Shown: positions 1 through 10,882 of the stretch, piece by piece
Numbering within the stretch: the stretch's first letter is position 1
How the letters are laid out: each line of letters opens with the position of its first letter
Origin: Polytrichum commune
Lineage: Eukaryota; Streptophyta; Polytrichopsida; Polytrichales; Polytrichaceae
Assembly (NCBI GenBank): GCA_950295325.1
Contig: OX485807.1
Span: forward strand, 26,631,666 to 26,695,665
Direction: 5' to 3'
Length of the DNA: 64,000 nucleotides
Program-made: the position numbers and the translations under genes
Notes under the pieces: generated by a model
Told to the model about the DNA's origin: nothing
Database searches by the model: none
The model's input: the letters and a program-made list of their open reading frames with translations, nothing else

Positions 1-597
1 GGAGATTATGGAAACAATTGGTCAACAACCAAGTGGTTTTCAAGCCCAACCGGTTGCACTTTTTCCGACTAGCCCATGACACAAATGATTAGCACGAGAT
101 GACTAGCAAATCCAAATCGAGGCCATAGCCACTATTCTCATAGTTTTGGGGCTCATATGAACATCACATTCACTGTGAAAGTGAAGATTCTCATGTTCAT
201 TAAGTGGTCATTTAGGTCCCTTCAGTTATGTTGACTACTAAACCTAGAATACTTATTGTATTTTGAACATCTAGTCCAATCTTTTTCGAATACACATCTT
301 CTTGGGATACGTTTTTGGAGCCACACCTAACCACATACCACCCAAATATAGTTGTCTGATTAAGATAAGATAAGTAACCGAAATAGACACGTCTCCCTTA
401 GTTGTGGTCGAATGTGTTGGTTAACCACAGCCACGACCACCTTCATAGTGTAAACGACCCAAGGGTCTTGTTATAGAACCCACTGTCCTACTAGCTAGTG
501 CTACTTTAAAGCTCGATCTTTGAAGTTAGTTTTTGAAGTTCGATTTTTGAAGTTTAAAGAGTAGTGAGGTGGGATTCAGTGAGTGTCGCGGATTGCA
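1..597. other. 5' flank of gene A, repeat-bearing
   Basis: No coding region is supported here. Roughly 65-410 resembles a dispersed repeat found about ten more times in the window: it shares the 'cctagaat' core and the 'accacccaaatatagttgtc' tail also seen near 18040 and 21005. Bases 517-556 hold three near-copies of TTTGAAGTT in close succession. These sit just upstream of the gene A start, in the promoter or 5' UTR. I see no convincing TATA box. Confidence 0.5.
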
Positions 598-3500
598 ATG
601 ACGTCCTTCATCAGGAAATGGCCGTCCTTGGCCCTGCTTGCATTCGCACTTGCTTTCTTCTTCAGCTCCGAAGTTGCTCCGGTCAGCGGAGAAGTTGACA
701 ATGTCATCACTCAATGGCATTTCGTTGCACAAAAAGTTCGTAACTTAACCTGGTTTTCTTTCTAACCTCGGTTGGGATTTGAGTACTCTAGGCTGTCCTT
801 TGAGTTCAGCTCCCAGGGTCAGATGTCAGTCACCGGAAGTCATATAAAACTGATGTGAGGATCACGTAGATGTTGCTGATCTGTTGGCTTTGTTTTTATG
901 TTTTCTGGTTTCTGGTTTTCTAATCCGGCAATGCAATTGGGCTGGATGGTGTTTTGGAATGATAGATTTTGGTTTGAAAGTGTGGGATTTTGTGTGTGGG
1001 TTGATCCAACCCTTACTTCTGGATTCGAAGCCGGATGAGCTTATGCTACATTTCAATTCAGTTAGGAATTTGACCCGCGCCCCATGAATCCTATGGAAAT
1101 TGTTCAGCTTGCTGCGACAGCAATTAGTTATGTGAGAGAGTGAGTCATGCCTGTCACTGATCCTTAAGCTAGCTATGACATCAATCTGATCATGTCCAGG
1201 GAGGAAGAAACCTCTTCTTCTTCTTCTTCACTTTAGTTTTGGTTTCTCTCAGATCATCTGAATCAGTAGATGGTATAGTGTGATGCCAGATATAGGGTCA
1301 AGATTCTTGGATTTGTGTGTGTGGTTCGGAATCCTTTCTGTATGTTTCAAAGGCGGATGAGCTGATTGCTACATTTTCTCTTGAAAGAGAGCATTAATCT
1401 CCAGCTGGGACTGGAGGGATCTGATCAACCCTATCCCACAGCCTGCCAGTTTCAACATTTGGTGAGGATGAAACTAACCCGGGACCTATGAATCCTATAG
1501 GTTTAGTGCAAGGAGTGAGTCATATTTAAGCTAGCTTTGATATCAATCTGATCATACGCAGGGAGGCCAGAACTCCTTTTTTCCTTCTCTAGTTTTTTGG
1601 TTTTGGTTAACCTCAGATCATCTGAATCAGTAGATGGATGAAATGATGGAGATAGGCGCAACAATGTTGGGTTTAATTCTGTGTGGTTTGAAAGCCTTTC
1701 TGTGTAAATCAAACCCGGATGAGCTAATTTCTACATTTTCTCCTGAATGAGAGTTGGGACCGGAGGGATTCAAACATATCCCCCAACCTGCCAACTTCAA
1801 TATTCGCTTAGGATGAAATTGACACGGGACCAGTGTCCGGGGAGATTTTGGGCAAAACCCGTCGTCATTCAAGTGTTTCCAAGTCCAACCGATCACACGG
1901 TGATACCTTTCGGTTTGCCTTTGTTAATTAAAAGGTATGTTAGTGTTATCCTTTTATCAACCGGAGTTTTGGTCGGGAGTTGGTTGTCTTGCATACAAAT
2001 GTTTCCATGTTCGGTAAGTTTTTGGTGCGTTCTCGTAGTCGGTGTGGAGGTTTAAACAAGGAACCATTTATATCAGTTCATTGAGGGTCTAACGTCGTTC
2101 AAACCTCCATACCCAACTCAAGGATGCACCGGAAACTCACCAAACATAGAAAGTATTGTATGCAAAACAACCAACTCCCGACCAAAACTCCGGTTGAGTT
2201 AAAGGATAGCTCTATTCTACAGATTCCTCTAAAATGATTGGCGAAGTGCCGAAAACCTTGAACTTGAACCACCTCAAATTCGACCTGCCCATCTGTAACT
2301 AGCGGTGGGCTCTCCCCCGTTCGTATCCCGGGAACTCGGAATCCACCAGGATTAGTGCAAGAGAGTGAGTCAAATTCCTCACTAAATATTCATGGAGCTG
2401 TCATATTGATGTGATGGTGATGCAGGTCGTGCGGACTCTTGGAGTGCCCAGCCAAATTGCCTCCCGGACTTTCACTCTGCTTCACTTGTCTCAATACAAG
2501 GCACTCCAGAATGCATACAAGCTGGGCAGCTCTCATCCGGAGGCAGCTGCCGCCTATGCGGCCCACTATGTGCTCTCTGAGTAAGCCACCACACCCCCAT
2601 CCCTTCAGTGTTGTGTGTAACTTTTCATTACTCCAATGGTTGGTGCTGGGAATGATACAATGGTCAACCGCATCTATGCTTTGTTTTTTTCATTCACATT
2701 CGTCTTGTGCGAATCCTTGTGGTTGTTGGTGGGGTTGGTCTTCTAAGTCATGCCAATCTATCGTTGGTTTAGGTCTTGGACTCGTGAAGAAATTCAAGTG
2801 ATTGTTATCCTTGTCGGCCGTGGATCGTAGGTGTTAAATTGGTTGCCTAGTCTTGAACTTTGCCCCCGGACCTTGGCCTTGAAACTGGTGCCACATGAAC
2901 ATGAACAACTTTTCCAAAAGGGAGGTTGACCGTGCGGAGTGTTGGGTAGGAGGGTGGTTGTGGATAACGATTGTTATGTCTTTTTAATGGAAATAAAACC
3001 AAAGAAAGTAATCCACCACAACCACCCCTTGAGAGACTCAGGACGGAACTCTCCTCTTTAAGCCACTTCTAATGTTGAATCTATTCAATGGACGATTTGT
3101 TATTTCACAAAGGGGAGCATCAACATGCTTGGAAAGAGAGCCACATTGAGAGGAACTCATTGGTGCCACTTGTGCCTGATTTAGAAAAGGCTCCAACTCT
3201 CAGTTGTCGACATTTTTAGAACTGTTTAGAAAGCAAAATTCCCAAAGCAGGGTGTGGGTCACAATCCAGACCCCCTCACAGGTTGATTTATTTTACTTCT
3301 GAGAGCTTTTTTGATTTAATTTGGACTAAATAACATTTCTTGCAGGATTTATCCTTCGCAACAATCAAATATCTTCGATGGTGTGATCGACAAGCAAATC
3401 ACGCCTTTGAACTTGTCCGCAGACGAGGATGCGGCTGTCAGGAAGATTGGTCTCCAATATGCCAAAGGACTCTTGAAGAAAAGGTACGGACCAACTGATG

Positions 3501-6500
3501 ACTTTAATTTTATCTTTCTGTAGGGACTGTTGCCCTTCCCACACAGAAGGTAAAAAGGACACTTATGACACCTTACATGTGCCTTAAATGGTGGAGCTAA
3601 ATTATCTCAATGTCGGTCTCCGTTGTTTATTGGAATATTCGAATTGGTGAAAATTTCAAGCCTGATGTCTACAAGTTCAAGGTTGGGCTGGAACTTGCAT
3701 TTCAATCCAAAGAACAGAGGAACCAATAATCCATCATTTTAGACAAATGTGAGGGTCCAAAGTTCTTTTTCCCTTGCCCTATCAAACTCGCGAGTTTGAG
3801 CTTGAGTTCAAGCTGTGTGACTTGGTTGGGCCTCATACATTCATATCATATTGCTTTCACTTCAATTTAACCACATGAAATCATAACACAAGGTTGCAAT
3901 TTGAATCTTATTGTTTCTGTATGTTGTAGCTGCAAGGCCTTGAATTGTTTAATTCTGAGTTGAATCAAGGTTGAATGAATCATTAGCTAAATGTTAAGTT
4001 CAGCACTGAAAAGGTGTCTCAACTCTGAAAGGTAGTATGTATCAACACTGAGTCAACATCAAACACTTTTTCCTTGCATTAATTTGAGATGTAGGCAGCC
4101 GTTTCAACTGAAGAAAAATTAACAGCATTGAATATATCATGTACATTGGTTGTGGGTAGACATGAAACCAACAAAAACCAATCTCAATGGTGACATGAAA
4201 ATAAATGTTTTGTGCAGGGCGTCTGACGGGAGCCAGAAATGGGTCAAGTTTAACCCATCACCTGCTGGAGGTCCTACAGGAAAGTATCAGTTTACTCCAA
4301 ATCAAACATATGCATTATACCCACAGTTGGCAACAACCCGCCCTTTTGTGATCAAATCCGTGAAGGATTTTGACACTGAAGGCGGTCCCACAAAAATCCC
4401 GAGTGCCCAGTACGATGCTGACTACAAATTGTCTGCAACCAAAGGAAATGCGAATTCGTCACTCCAAGCAAAGGCCCTCAAGGATACCGCAAAATTCTGG
4501 GAAGATGGTGCAAGTAAGCAATACATATTAATCTTATGGATTGATCTTATGATTTTAATATGATAATGTATTAAACTTATGGATACAATAATGTATTGAT
4601 GTAAGAGTAATAATTCACCTCAGGGATTGCACCCAAAAGTTGGAACTTCAATCCCCATGGTGAAGTTTAATTATTCAGAGTTCTCAACCCTTAATGTTTC
4701 CGTAGAATTTAAATATAGAAGTATCTACATATCACAACCTGTAAAACTATATTTCAACACTGGTTTCACATTGTTTCAATCACATGGAAATATAATTCAG
4801 TGGCTATCAGACATAGACTTGCAACTATAATATTTTGTTTTTGTATTTAATAGCCGCAAGTCCTAGAAGGTTGACATATGAGTTGATTTACTTTGAATGT
4901 TGAATGAATCATCAGCTAAAAGTTGAGTTAGTACTGAAAAGATATTGAACCCTGAAGGGTATGCATTAATGCTGACACAACATTAAACGTTGATATGTTG
5001 AATTTTGAGATGCACTGTCTTCTGACTACGATTTTTGAGTTTGAAGCAGATTTCATTTAGTTCTATTGTTTTATTGTTATTGCAGATACTTCAACAGTCA
5101 ATGGCCACTTCTTCAACGCAACGTTGGCCATAGTGAACCAAGATATCTCAGTCAAGGACACTGCAAAGTTGTTCGCCAAAATCACTGTGGCTCAATATGA
5201 TTCATCAATCGCTGCTTGGTATCAGAAGTACAAATACCTATTCTGGAGGCCCATCACTGCCCTGAGGTATGTACTCTTTTCTTTATTTCAATACATACTT
5301 TCTTCCACCCTGCAGCTTTCACACCTAATGAACTAGATACGGTGTCCTAACCAATTTCATTATGACGTGTGGCATTAAAAGGGCGAAAAGTTGATTGAAT
5401 TTGCATAATCTGATATGTGTGACATAGGGTAATATTTGAAACATATTTGTACAGTATCCAAATAACACATGCAAAGATGCAGTGGAATCTGCTGTCAATT
5501 GCTAACCGGACCCACTGAAAATAAAGATTTATTCTAGTAATGGGAACTAACGTAGATGGTGCTATAACCAACACCCTAAAATCTTGCACAATAAGTGCAT
5601 AATGATTCTGAAATTTTTTACCACCTTAACATCACACTCCCATGTTGGTTTTGGATCATCCACCAATAAACTTTGAGCCCCTACAACTTTTGCAATACGG
5701 AATTCAAATTCAACAGACTTTGTTGTGTTGAAATCCCCTGTCAATTGCTAATGCGAATCGTATAAAACTTTAAAATAATCTAATGATAGTATCTACAGTC
5801 AGTGTTTGAAGTGACAGTTTTAGCACCATCAATCGTATACAAAATGTCTTGCTTAATTGGCTGTTGTGACAGGCAAGGAGACTCGACGCACAAACCCATC
5901 CTGTTCACTCCTCTCTTGAAAACTCCACCTCATCCCGAGTACCCTAGCACACACTCAGCTGCCGCAGGCTCATGGGGGAAAGTGCTGGCCAAGTACCTGA
6001 AAATTTCTATCTCTCAAAACACTCCACATGGGGCTTACACTGTTAAAACGGAGGGCTACTTCTTGCCACCGCGGACATATAACACCATTGAAGCTGCAGC
6101 TGACGAAGTCGCGCTCAGCAGGTAATTTCATTGCAACATTGCAAGGTTTTGGGCTCAATGTACATGGTACTATGTAAAACCCTCAAAGGAAGGTTCAATG
6201 GCCTATGCAACAAAGTTTATACTGCCCCCCACAAGTATTGAAAAGTTAAAACTTACTTGATCTACGAGATTGAAACTATGATATTTAACACTTCCTATTA
6301 CACAGAGGAAGTGAAAACAGAATCAAAGGTAACAATGGTGATAAGAAATACTTTGAGTATATTCAATCTAAGCCATTACATTAGTTAAATTCTTCCAAAT
6401 TCTTTTTCAAACAGTATGTGTGCAATCAATAAAATGAGATGGGTCACTTTTGACAATGCCAGCTAAAAATAACAATAATTAACCTTAAGCATGACAGTGA

Positions 6501-7427
6501 GGTCAAACATAATATTACTCAGTTGATGAGCTGTGTTTAGCTGCCTGACTTCAGATTCAGTCTGAAGCAGTGGTATTCGGACACCTGAAGGCTTTACTCT
6601 CGAATCTACTGCGGGGCCCATGAACACAGCTCATCAGCTGATTAATGTTATGAACTAGGACCTTGCTGAAAGGATCACCAAGTCAGCCATCTACAAGACA
6701 AGTATGAATAAACTCTGAAAATTACAGGCATGGATAGGTGACCTGTGGTTTAACAGGGGTGGGTTGTGGTACTTGCAGAGTCTATGGAGGAATTCATTTC
6801 AAACACTCAGCGTTCAATGGCCTACAAGTAGGATATGAGGTCAGTTCATTCACCTCTATTTTCATTAGTGAAGCCCTTAACAAATTCCATAAATGTCTAG
6901 AGACAAAATTCTAAAGATAAGTACATGTAAGCCCAACAAAACAAGTTAGACTTATAATTCTTGCCTTCCTTCCACTCTTCCTCCTATATTCAAATTCTCT
7001 CCTCTCATCTGCGTTCCTTCTTACCATTTGCATTCTTTGGGTCTTCCCTTACCATCATACACCACATGTTCAAGTAAGCTCTAATAGACTATCATCATAC
7101 ACCACATGTTCAAGTAAGCTCTAATAGACTATCATCATACACCACATGTTCAAGTGAGCTCTAATAGACTATGGAGATTATTTTTATGTGTTCCAAAGAA
7201 AAGTGGGGACGCCTGCTAGAATTGATGAATAACAAAGTAACCAAGAAAAATAAGAGACTTGCAACTGCTGGTTACACACTTTATACACACATATTGTGAG
7301 GGATTAAGTTCAGATGAGAGGAGAATCTTAATGACCTCAATCACACCCATCTTGACTGTTTGTTTTGTGTGCACAGGTTGCTGACTATGTCTGGGAGCAT
7401 TTTGAGGAGGTCTTTGGGGACTTATAG
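598..7427 (+). CDS. Vanadium-dependent haloperoxidase-like secreted protein (PAP2/haloperoxidase superfamily), 8 exons, 422 aa
   Basis: Exons: 598-735, 2426-2580, 3346-3483, 4218-4513, 5086-5266, 5873-6121, 6779-6839, 7377-7427. Coding length is 1,269 nt and all phases fit. The start is the ATG at 598; the preceding in-frame region has only a GTG (583) right after a TGA. Residues 1-31 look like a signal peptide: basic residues, then a long Ala/Leu/Phe stretch. The family binds vanadate and oxidises halides with H2O2, or acts as an acid phosphatase. All expected vanadate-site residues are visible: K290-x6-R297-P in KYKYLFWRP, PSTH with H330 (usually PSGH), and SR386-x5-H392 in SRVYGGIHF. The N-terminal helices (SQIASRTFTLLH) and the PPHPEYPS run also match the family. 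The exon 1 donor (GTTCGT) is weak but is the only one that keeps phase. Substrate and true activity cannot be read from sequence. Very likely intact. Confidence 0.93.
1831..2326 (+). mobile_element. Non-autonomous insertion (family 'CAGTGTCCGGGGAGA') in gene A intron 1
   Basis: Aligning the second and third tandem units of intron 1 shows about 496 extra bases between 'cgggac' (1825-1830) and 'cccgggaa' (about 2327). The insert begins CAGTGTCCGGGGAGATTTTG and ends with a segment containing 'catctgtaact'. The same start and end recur at 42282-42497 (-), 53820-54040 (-) and 55945-56155 (+), where the whole element is only about 215 bp. No coding capacity is seen. The extra length here comes from a foldback sequence nested inside it (1944-2210). 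Confidence 0.65.
1944..2210. repeat. Long inverted repeat (2 x 110 bp arms, 47 bp loop) nested in the intron 1 insertion
   Basis: Bases 1944-2053 and 2101-2210 are inverted copies of each other (roughly 80% by eye). For example, 'ccggagttttggtcgggag' at 1961 faces 'ctcccgaccaaaactccgg' at 2175. A transcript through the intron could fold into a long hairpin. A single related arm plus loop occurs at about 10035-10266 in the gene B upstream region. Confidence 0.8.
3893..4075 (+). repeat. Dispersed intronic repeat (family D), copy 1
   Basis: Lies in gene A intron 3. It shares an ordered set of words (ttgcaatttgaatct, gctgcaag, 'ttgaatgaatcatnagctaa', 'gcactgaaaag', 'aacactgagtcaacatcaaa') with copies at about 4810-4995, 23325-23690 and, inverted, 36895-37100. 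Probably an old non-autonomous element; ends not resolved. Confidence 0.6.
4810..4995 (+). repeat. Dispersed intronic repeat (family D), copy 2
   Basis: Lies in gene A intron 4, about 0.9 kb from copy 1. It shares 'gttgaatgaatcatcagcta', 'gagttagtactgaaaagat' and 'ctgaagggtatgcatt' with the other family members. Confidence 0.55.
5605..5850 (+). repeat. Dispersed intronic repeat (family E), copy 1
   Basis: Lies in gene A intron 5. It matches about 32255-32475 (gene F intron 10) through 'accaccttaacatcacact', 'ccaccaataaactttgagc', 'ttgaaatcccctgtcaattg' and 'agtgacagttttagcacc'. The two copies are in the same orientation and about 80% alike by eye. Confidence 0.65.
6508..6652. repeat. 145-bp foldback element in gene A intron 6
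   Basis: A 32-base arm (6508-6539) and its inverted partner (6621-6652) differ at only a few positions: TTGATGAGCTGTGTTTA faces TGAACACAGCTCATCAG. The interior has a second small stem (CTTCAGATTCAGTCTGAAG). It could be a tiny MITE or a hairpin RNA-forming sequence. Confidence 0.75.
7051..7170 (+). repeat. 40-bp tandem repeat, three copies, in gene A intron 7
   Basis: Units at 7051-7090, 7091-7130 and 7131-7170. They are nearly identical, each carrying 'atcatacaccacatgttcaa' then 'gtaagctctaatagact'. The third has GTGAGCT in place of GTAAGCT. Each copy therefore contains a GTAAGC/GTGAGC donor-like word inside the intron. Confidence 0.95.
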
Positions 7428-8855
7428 ATGCACAGTAACCACAACTAGGTGGTGGGATTGGAACTGTTTCTTTCCTTCAAATAAAGACAGCTTGGGTATC
7501 CTGTTGTAAACCGTTGTTAATTTCCTCTTTCTTGACTCTAAACGTGAATTGCATCCTTATATCTGAATAACTGTCTCAAATTAACTGGTCAATGATTCCT
7601 TCTGTCAAAGCAGTGTTAAGGTATGTGGCCCTATTGTGGGCACTTCCCACAAACAATTGGATCAGGAATCGTTTCATCCAGTTAACAAGTGTGAATTAGG
7701 GAGATTGAGATTAAGTTTAAAATCAGAGATGAGATGCAAAAGTTATATGAGGTCGAAGTGAAAATTCTCTTTCTCTTCCCAATTCTGTTAAGTATTGGAC
7801 CTAAGAGTGGTCACGTCTATAGTTAACCTTCAAACAGTTGTGCAAATGCACTTCTTGACAAATGCATGAAACTTATAAATGATGTAAACTCGAAACTACT
7901 GAATCTTCAGGAGTATTTACAAAATTCATATTTATCTTGACTGACAACCTTCCTAAGGATTGAATGGAACATGGTAAATTACGGCTATCATTTTTCTGTC
8001 TGATTTGTGTTCATATCAGTCTCAAATTTCCTTACAATTCCTGCCAAGGATATTAGATGAAATGCCACTGTTAAGTTAATGCAAGAAATACTACATTGAC
8101 TGCCTAGATTGTCAAATGTGTTCTCAAGCTTAGGTTCAATGATCGTGTTTGTCCAATGAATGCACACAGAACCTAATAGCTCGTTGCCCGCATTCTCCTG
8201 ACTTTATCCCCAGCTACACCAGTACCACCTACTAGTGTGGGTTACAATTTGGACATACATGCTTTTTATTGAGAATATCATTTATTACCAAGCAGGTTAT
8301 ATCATGTTCCTTGATGTGCATACTAGGATGAGAATTTGGCATTTCCACATCAAACTCATGTCTGATTTTATTTTTTAAGGTTCAACAATATCTAATACCC
8401 ATTCAATAATCCCTACCCTTCAAACCTACGGAAAGGGGCAGTGTCACAATTGCACAGCCATGAAATGTCAGACTGCTGAGTGCCTATTACGAGCCATAGC
8501 TATCAACCGTGTAAATTGTCGGATTTTGTAGGAAACTTTGGAGCCAATTGAAATGAGGCCTTTGAGAAAATTTGTGAACTTTTTTTATCAATTTCAATCC
8601 TTATCTCGACTAATCTTGTCAAGATGTGAGAAGGTGTTGTTACTTGTGTGTGTAAATGTGGAGTGGGAGGATGGGAAGGGTTTCTCACACTTCAAACAAT
8701 TCCTTGCATATCCTTCATGCAACTTCTGTGGTGCTATGTTTTTGTCCTGCTTGTCTTCATCTTAGCCCAAACCCACTTGTGTCAATCTAATAATTTTCAC
8801 GTTGGCATGCAAATGGACATCAACCACCACCTGCAAATGCATCAATCCGCAGCGC
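7428..8855. other. Intergenic region between convergent genes A and B
   Basis: Apart from the candidate poly(A) signal I see no gene, RNA or clear repeat here. Genes A (+) and B (-) point toward each other, so this interval should hold both 3' UTRs. Confidence 0.6.
7480..7485 (+). terminator. Candidate poly(A) signal of gene A
   Basis: AATAAA lies 53 bases after the gene A stop codon, in a T/A-rich 3' flank. Its position suits a plant near-upstream element, but plant signals are loose. Confidence 0.4.
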
Positions 8856-10594
8856 TTACAACGAGGAAGTAGATTTATTTCCGTAACAGGAGGGGCAAGG
8901 GAAGTTCCCTCTGCCTCTGCATGCTGGACATGCTGTGGGTGTGCCAGAACCCGAGAACAAACTTTGGCTTAGAGTTCCACGTGCTTTGCACTTCATACAA
9001 GGAATTTTTGTCACGCCACCACACTCCATGCACAATTTCAAGTCTCTGCAAAAGACTCCCCACAACCCAACTTTCATTAGGCTACGACAAGCAAGCAATT
9101 ATTCATTGACTGGAAAAATCCACTAAACTATTGTCTGGGTACATTGTATATTTCCATGCTAACCAAGAACGATGCCGTTCACTATTCCTCATGTTTATAA
9201 GAGCACCAATCACAAAGACATCCCTCATGAGAGGAGAGAAGAGATGACACCAATGTTGCCACCACTGTGAATAATGGTGTTGGTAACTTCATATTCAAGT
9301 TAATCTAACTCTACCTTTCATTCCAAAATGGACATCATGAGAATTTGAGGGACCTTGGAGGCTACTGCCTCCTTTCAAAGGTGAACACCTTGAATAGGTG
9401 CGGACAAGTCAACCTGCACTTTCTCCCCCAAGGACAAGCGCCTGGGTTCCAACATGTTTAGTTGAAAATATCCAGATACTCCCATAACGATCGGGTGAAT
9501 AAGTGCTGGGAAGGTCACTTATCCGAGCACTATTCCGGCCTTAGGAGGCTTAATCTCAGATGTCCCCTTGGGATCCAGGTTAAGGTCTTGCGTTTAAGTC
9601 ACTTTGGCATCCCTTAATTGTATACACTCCAGAGCATGATGGAGGGTCTTTGAATGTTGGAATAATCTTGTTCCATGGAGTGCAAGCTCTCACCTCAAAA
9701 ATTCCCTGGATCTCGCACGTTGCGGTCAAGAACATCTAAACTTTAAACCATGAAAGTCAAGTCATAATATCGCAAAATTGAAAATCCTTGAGGCCCGGTA
9801 CACTCCTTTTGATTCGTCAAGATGTGGAAAAGATCGACAGAAGAGGGACTGGCAGAACCTCAAAATCAACGCAAAACCCTATCAATGTGCCTATAATGTA
9901 ACAAAACAATCCCTAATCTTGTAATAGAGTTATCCTTTAACTCAATGGGACTGTTCGTCAGGGGTTGGTCCCCTACAATTTTCGTTTCCCATACAATATC
10001 AATAATTTCTTTTCACTGGTGGTACATGCTCGGAGGTAGTGTTTGAATTTAAATAAAGAGCACCCTATTTTGGTTCGTTGAGGGCTACACACATTTAAGC
10101 ACCTCCTGGCATGCCCAAGTGAACTTATATCGAATGTTCTTCGTTCCAACCTCCACGCTACCTTCAAGCATGCACCAAAAACTTACCGAACATTGAAGGT
10201 GTTGAATACAAAACAACCAACTCCAACTTCCGACCAAAAGGCATGTTGAGTTAAAAGAATAACTCTAATGTCGAACACTAATGTTCACGACAACTCAAGG
10301 GCCAATTCAAGGGCTCACAGCGTCTATCTCTTCTATCTTCTTCCCAACGGTATTCTATTCGAGTGAACATTCGACCACCGAATGGCTATCAAATTTTGTC
10401 CGCAGCTGCTGCCAAGATGGGGGAAAATTCGATTGAATTGCACAAGAAAAGAAAAGGTGACAAATGACACAACGAACTAACCTGCGCTGACCCCTGGCAA
10501 TGAAGGCGTCCACCTTGGGGGCCGCCAACGCCGCAGCCAGCAACAAAGCTCCGACGCCCAAGCCAGCCACCTCGTTTGCGGTGATGCTCTCCAT
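8856..10594 (-). CDS. Small DnaJ-type (four CxxC) zinc-finger membrane protein, 2 exons, 100 aa
   Basis: Exons on the minus strand: 10594-10482 and 9045-8856 (303 nt, phase 2 junction inside an Arg codon). The start is the only ATG in the exon (ATGGAGAGC); the frame further upstream opens with TTG. Residues 9-28 (AGLGVGALLLAAALAAPKVD) form one hydrophobic segment. The C-terminal half carries four evenly spaced pairs: CMEC, CMKC, CPAC and CPSC, with the CxxCxGxG spacing of the DnaJ cysteine-rich domain. Plant proteins of this fold without a J-domain (BSD2, LQY1, PSA2 types) act mainly in plastids as chaperones or disulfide isomerases for photosystem or Rubisco assembly. No clear transit peptide is visible in this short form, so location is uncertain. 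It is divergently oriented to gene C, which has the same fold. Confidence 0.87.
9340..9720. other. Middle of gene B intron, unexplained higher-GC stretch
   Basis: The 1.4-kb intron of gene B (9046-10481) contains a stretch with balanced base use but stops in all frames. I could not match it to anything else in the window, and no exon is needed to join the two coding parts. Confidence 0.3.
10035..10266 (+). repeat. Single arm and loop related to the 1944-2210 inverted repeat
   Basis: Shared words with 2060-2215 include 'ggttcgttgagggct', 'gcatgcaccaaaaactta', 'aaaacaaccaactcc' and 'gttgagttaaaa'. Only one arm is present, so it does not fold on itself. It lies in the gene B intron, close to exon 1. 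Confidence 0.6.
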
Positions 10595-10882
10595 CTCCTC
10601 AAAGTGCCTCCGATTCTGTGTGCAATCAATTTCCAAGCTCCTGTGGTCTCAGATGAAGAGAGCGACTTGCAGTAAGGCGCAACCAGTCCGCAGCTGTGAT
10701 TAGAAACACATGGCCGATCAAATTGCAGCTCCGAAACAGAGATGGTAGCAGTTGGGCTGACTGATCCAAGTGTGTGTGTGTGTGTATGGACTGCAGAAGA
10801 GTGAGCGGGAGCGGTGACGTAGTTCGGCGCTCAAGGGACTTGGCTTGGGCTAAAGCTAGTGGGTAAAGCTAGAGCCACTAAG

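Larger units (their letters stand above)
905..2425 (+). repeat. Tandem ~360-373 bp repeat in gene A intron 1, third copy interrupted by an insertion
   Basis: Intron 1 carries successive related units. A partial first unit ends near 1140, a second spans about 1141-1513, and a third runs 1514-1830 and resumes near 2327. Shared landmarks are GAGTGAGTCA (1139, 1514, 2364), 'atcatctgaatcagtagatg' (1254, 1617) and 'ccggatgagct' or variants (1031, 1353, 1715). The third unit is split in the middle of its 'cccgggacctatgaatcc' segment by the insertion listed separately. Confidence 0.8.

Noticed and set aside
583..597. Upstream GTG start extending gene A by five residues
   Set aside because: It is GTG directly after an in-frame TGA. 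The ATG at 598 is the first normal start and still gives a complete signal peptide.
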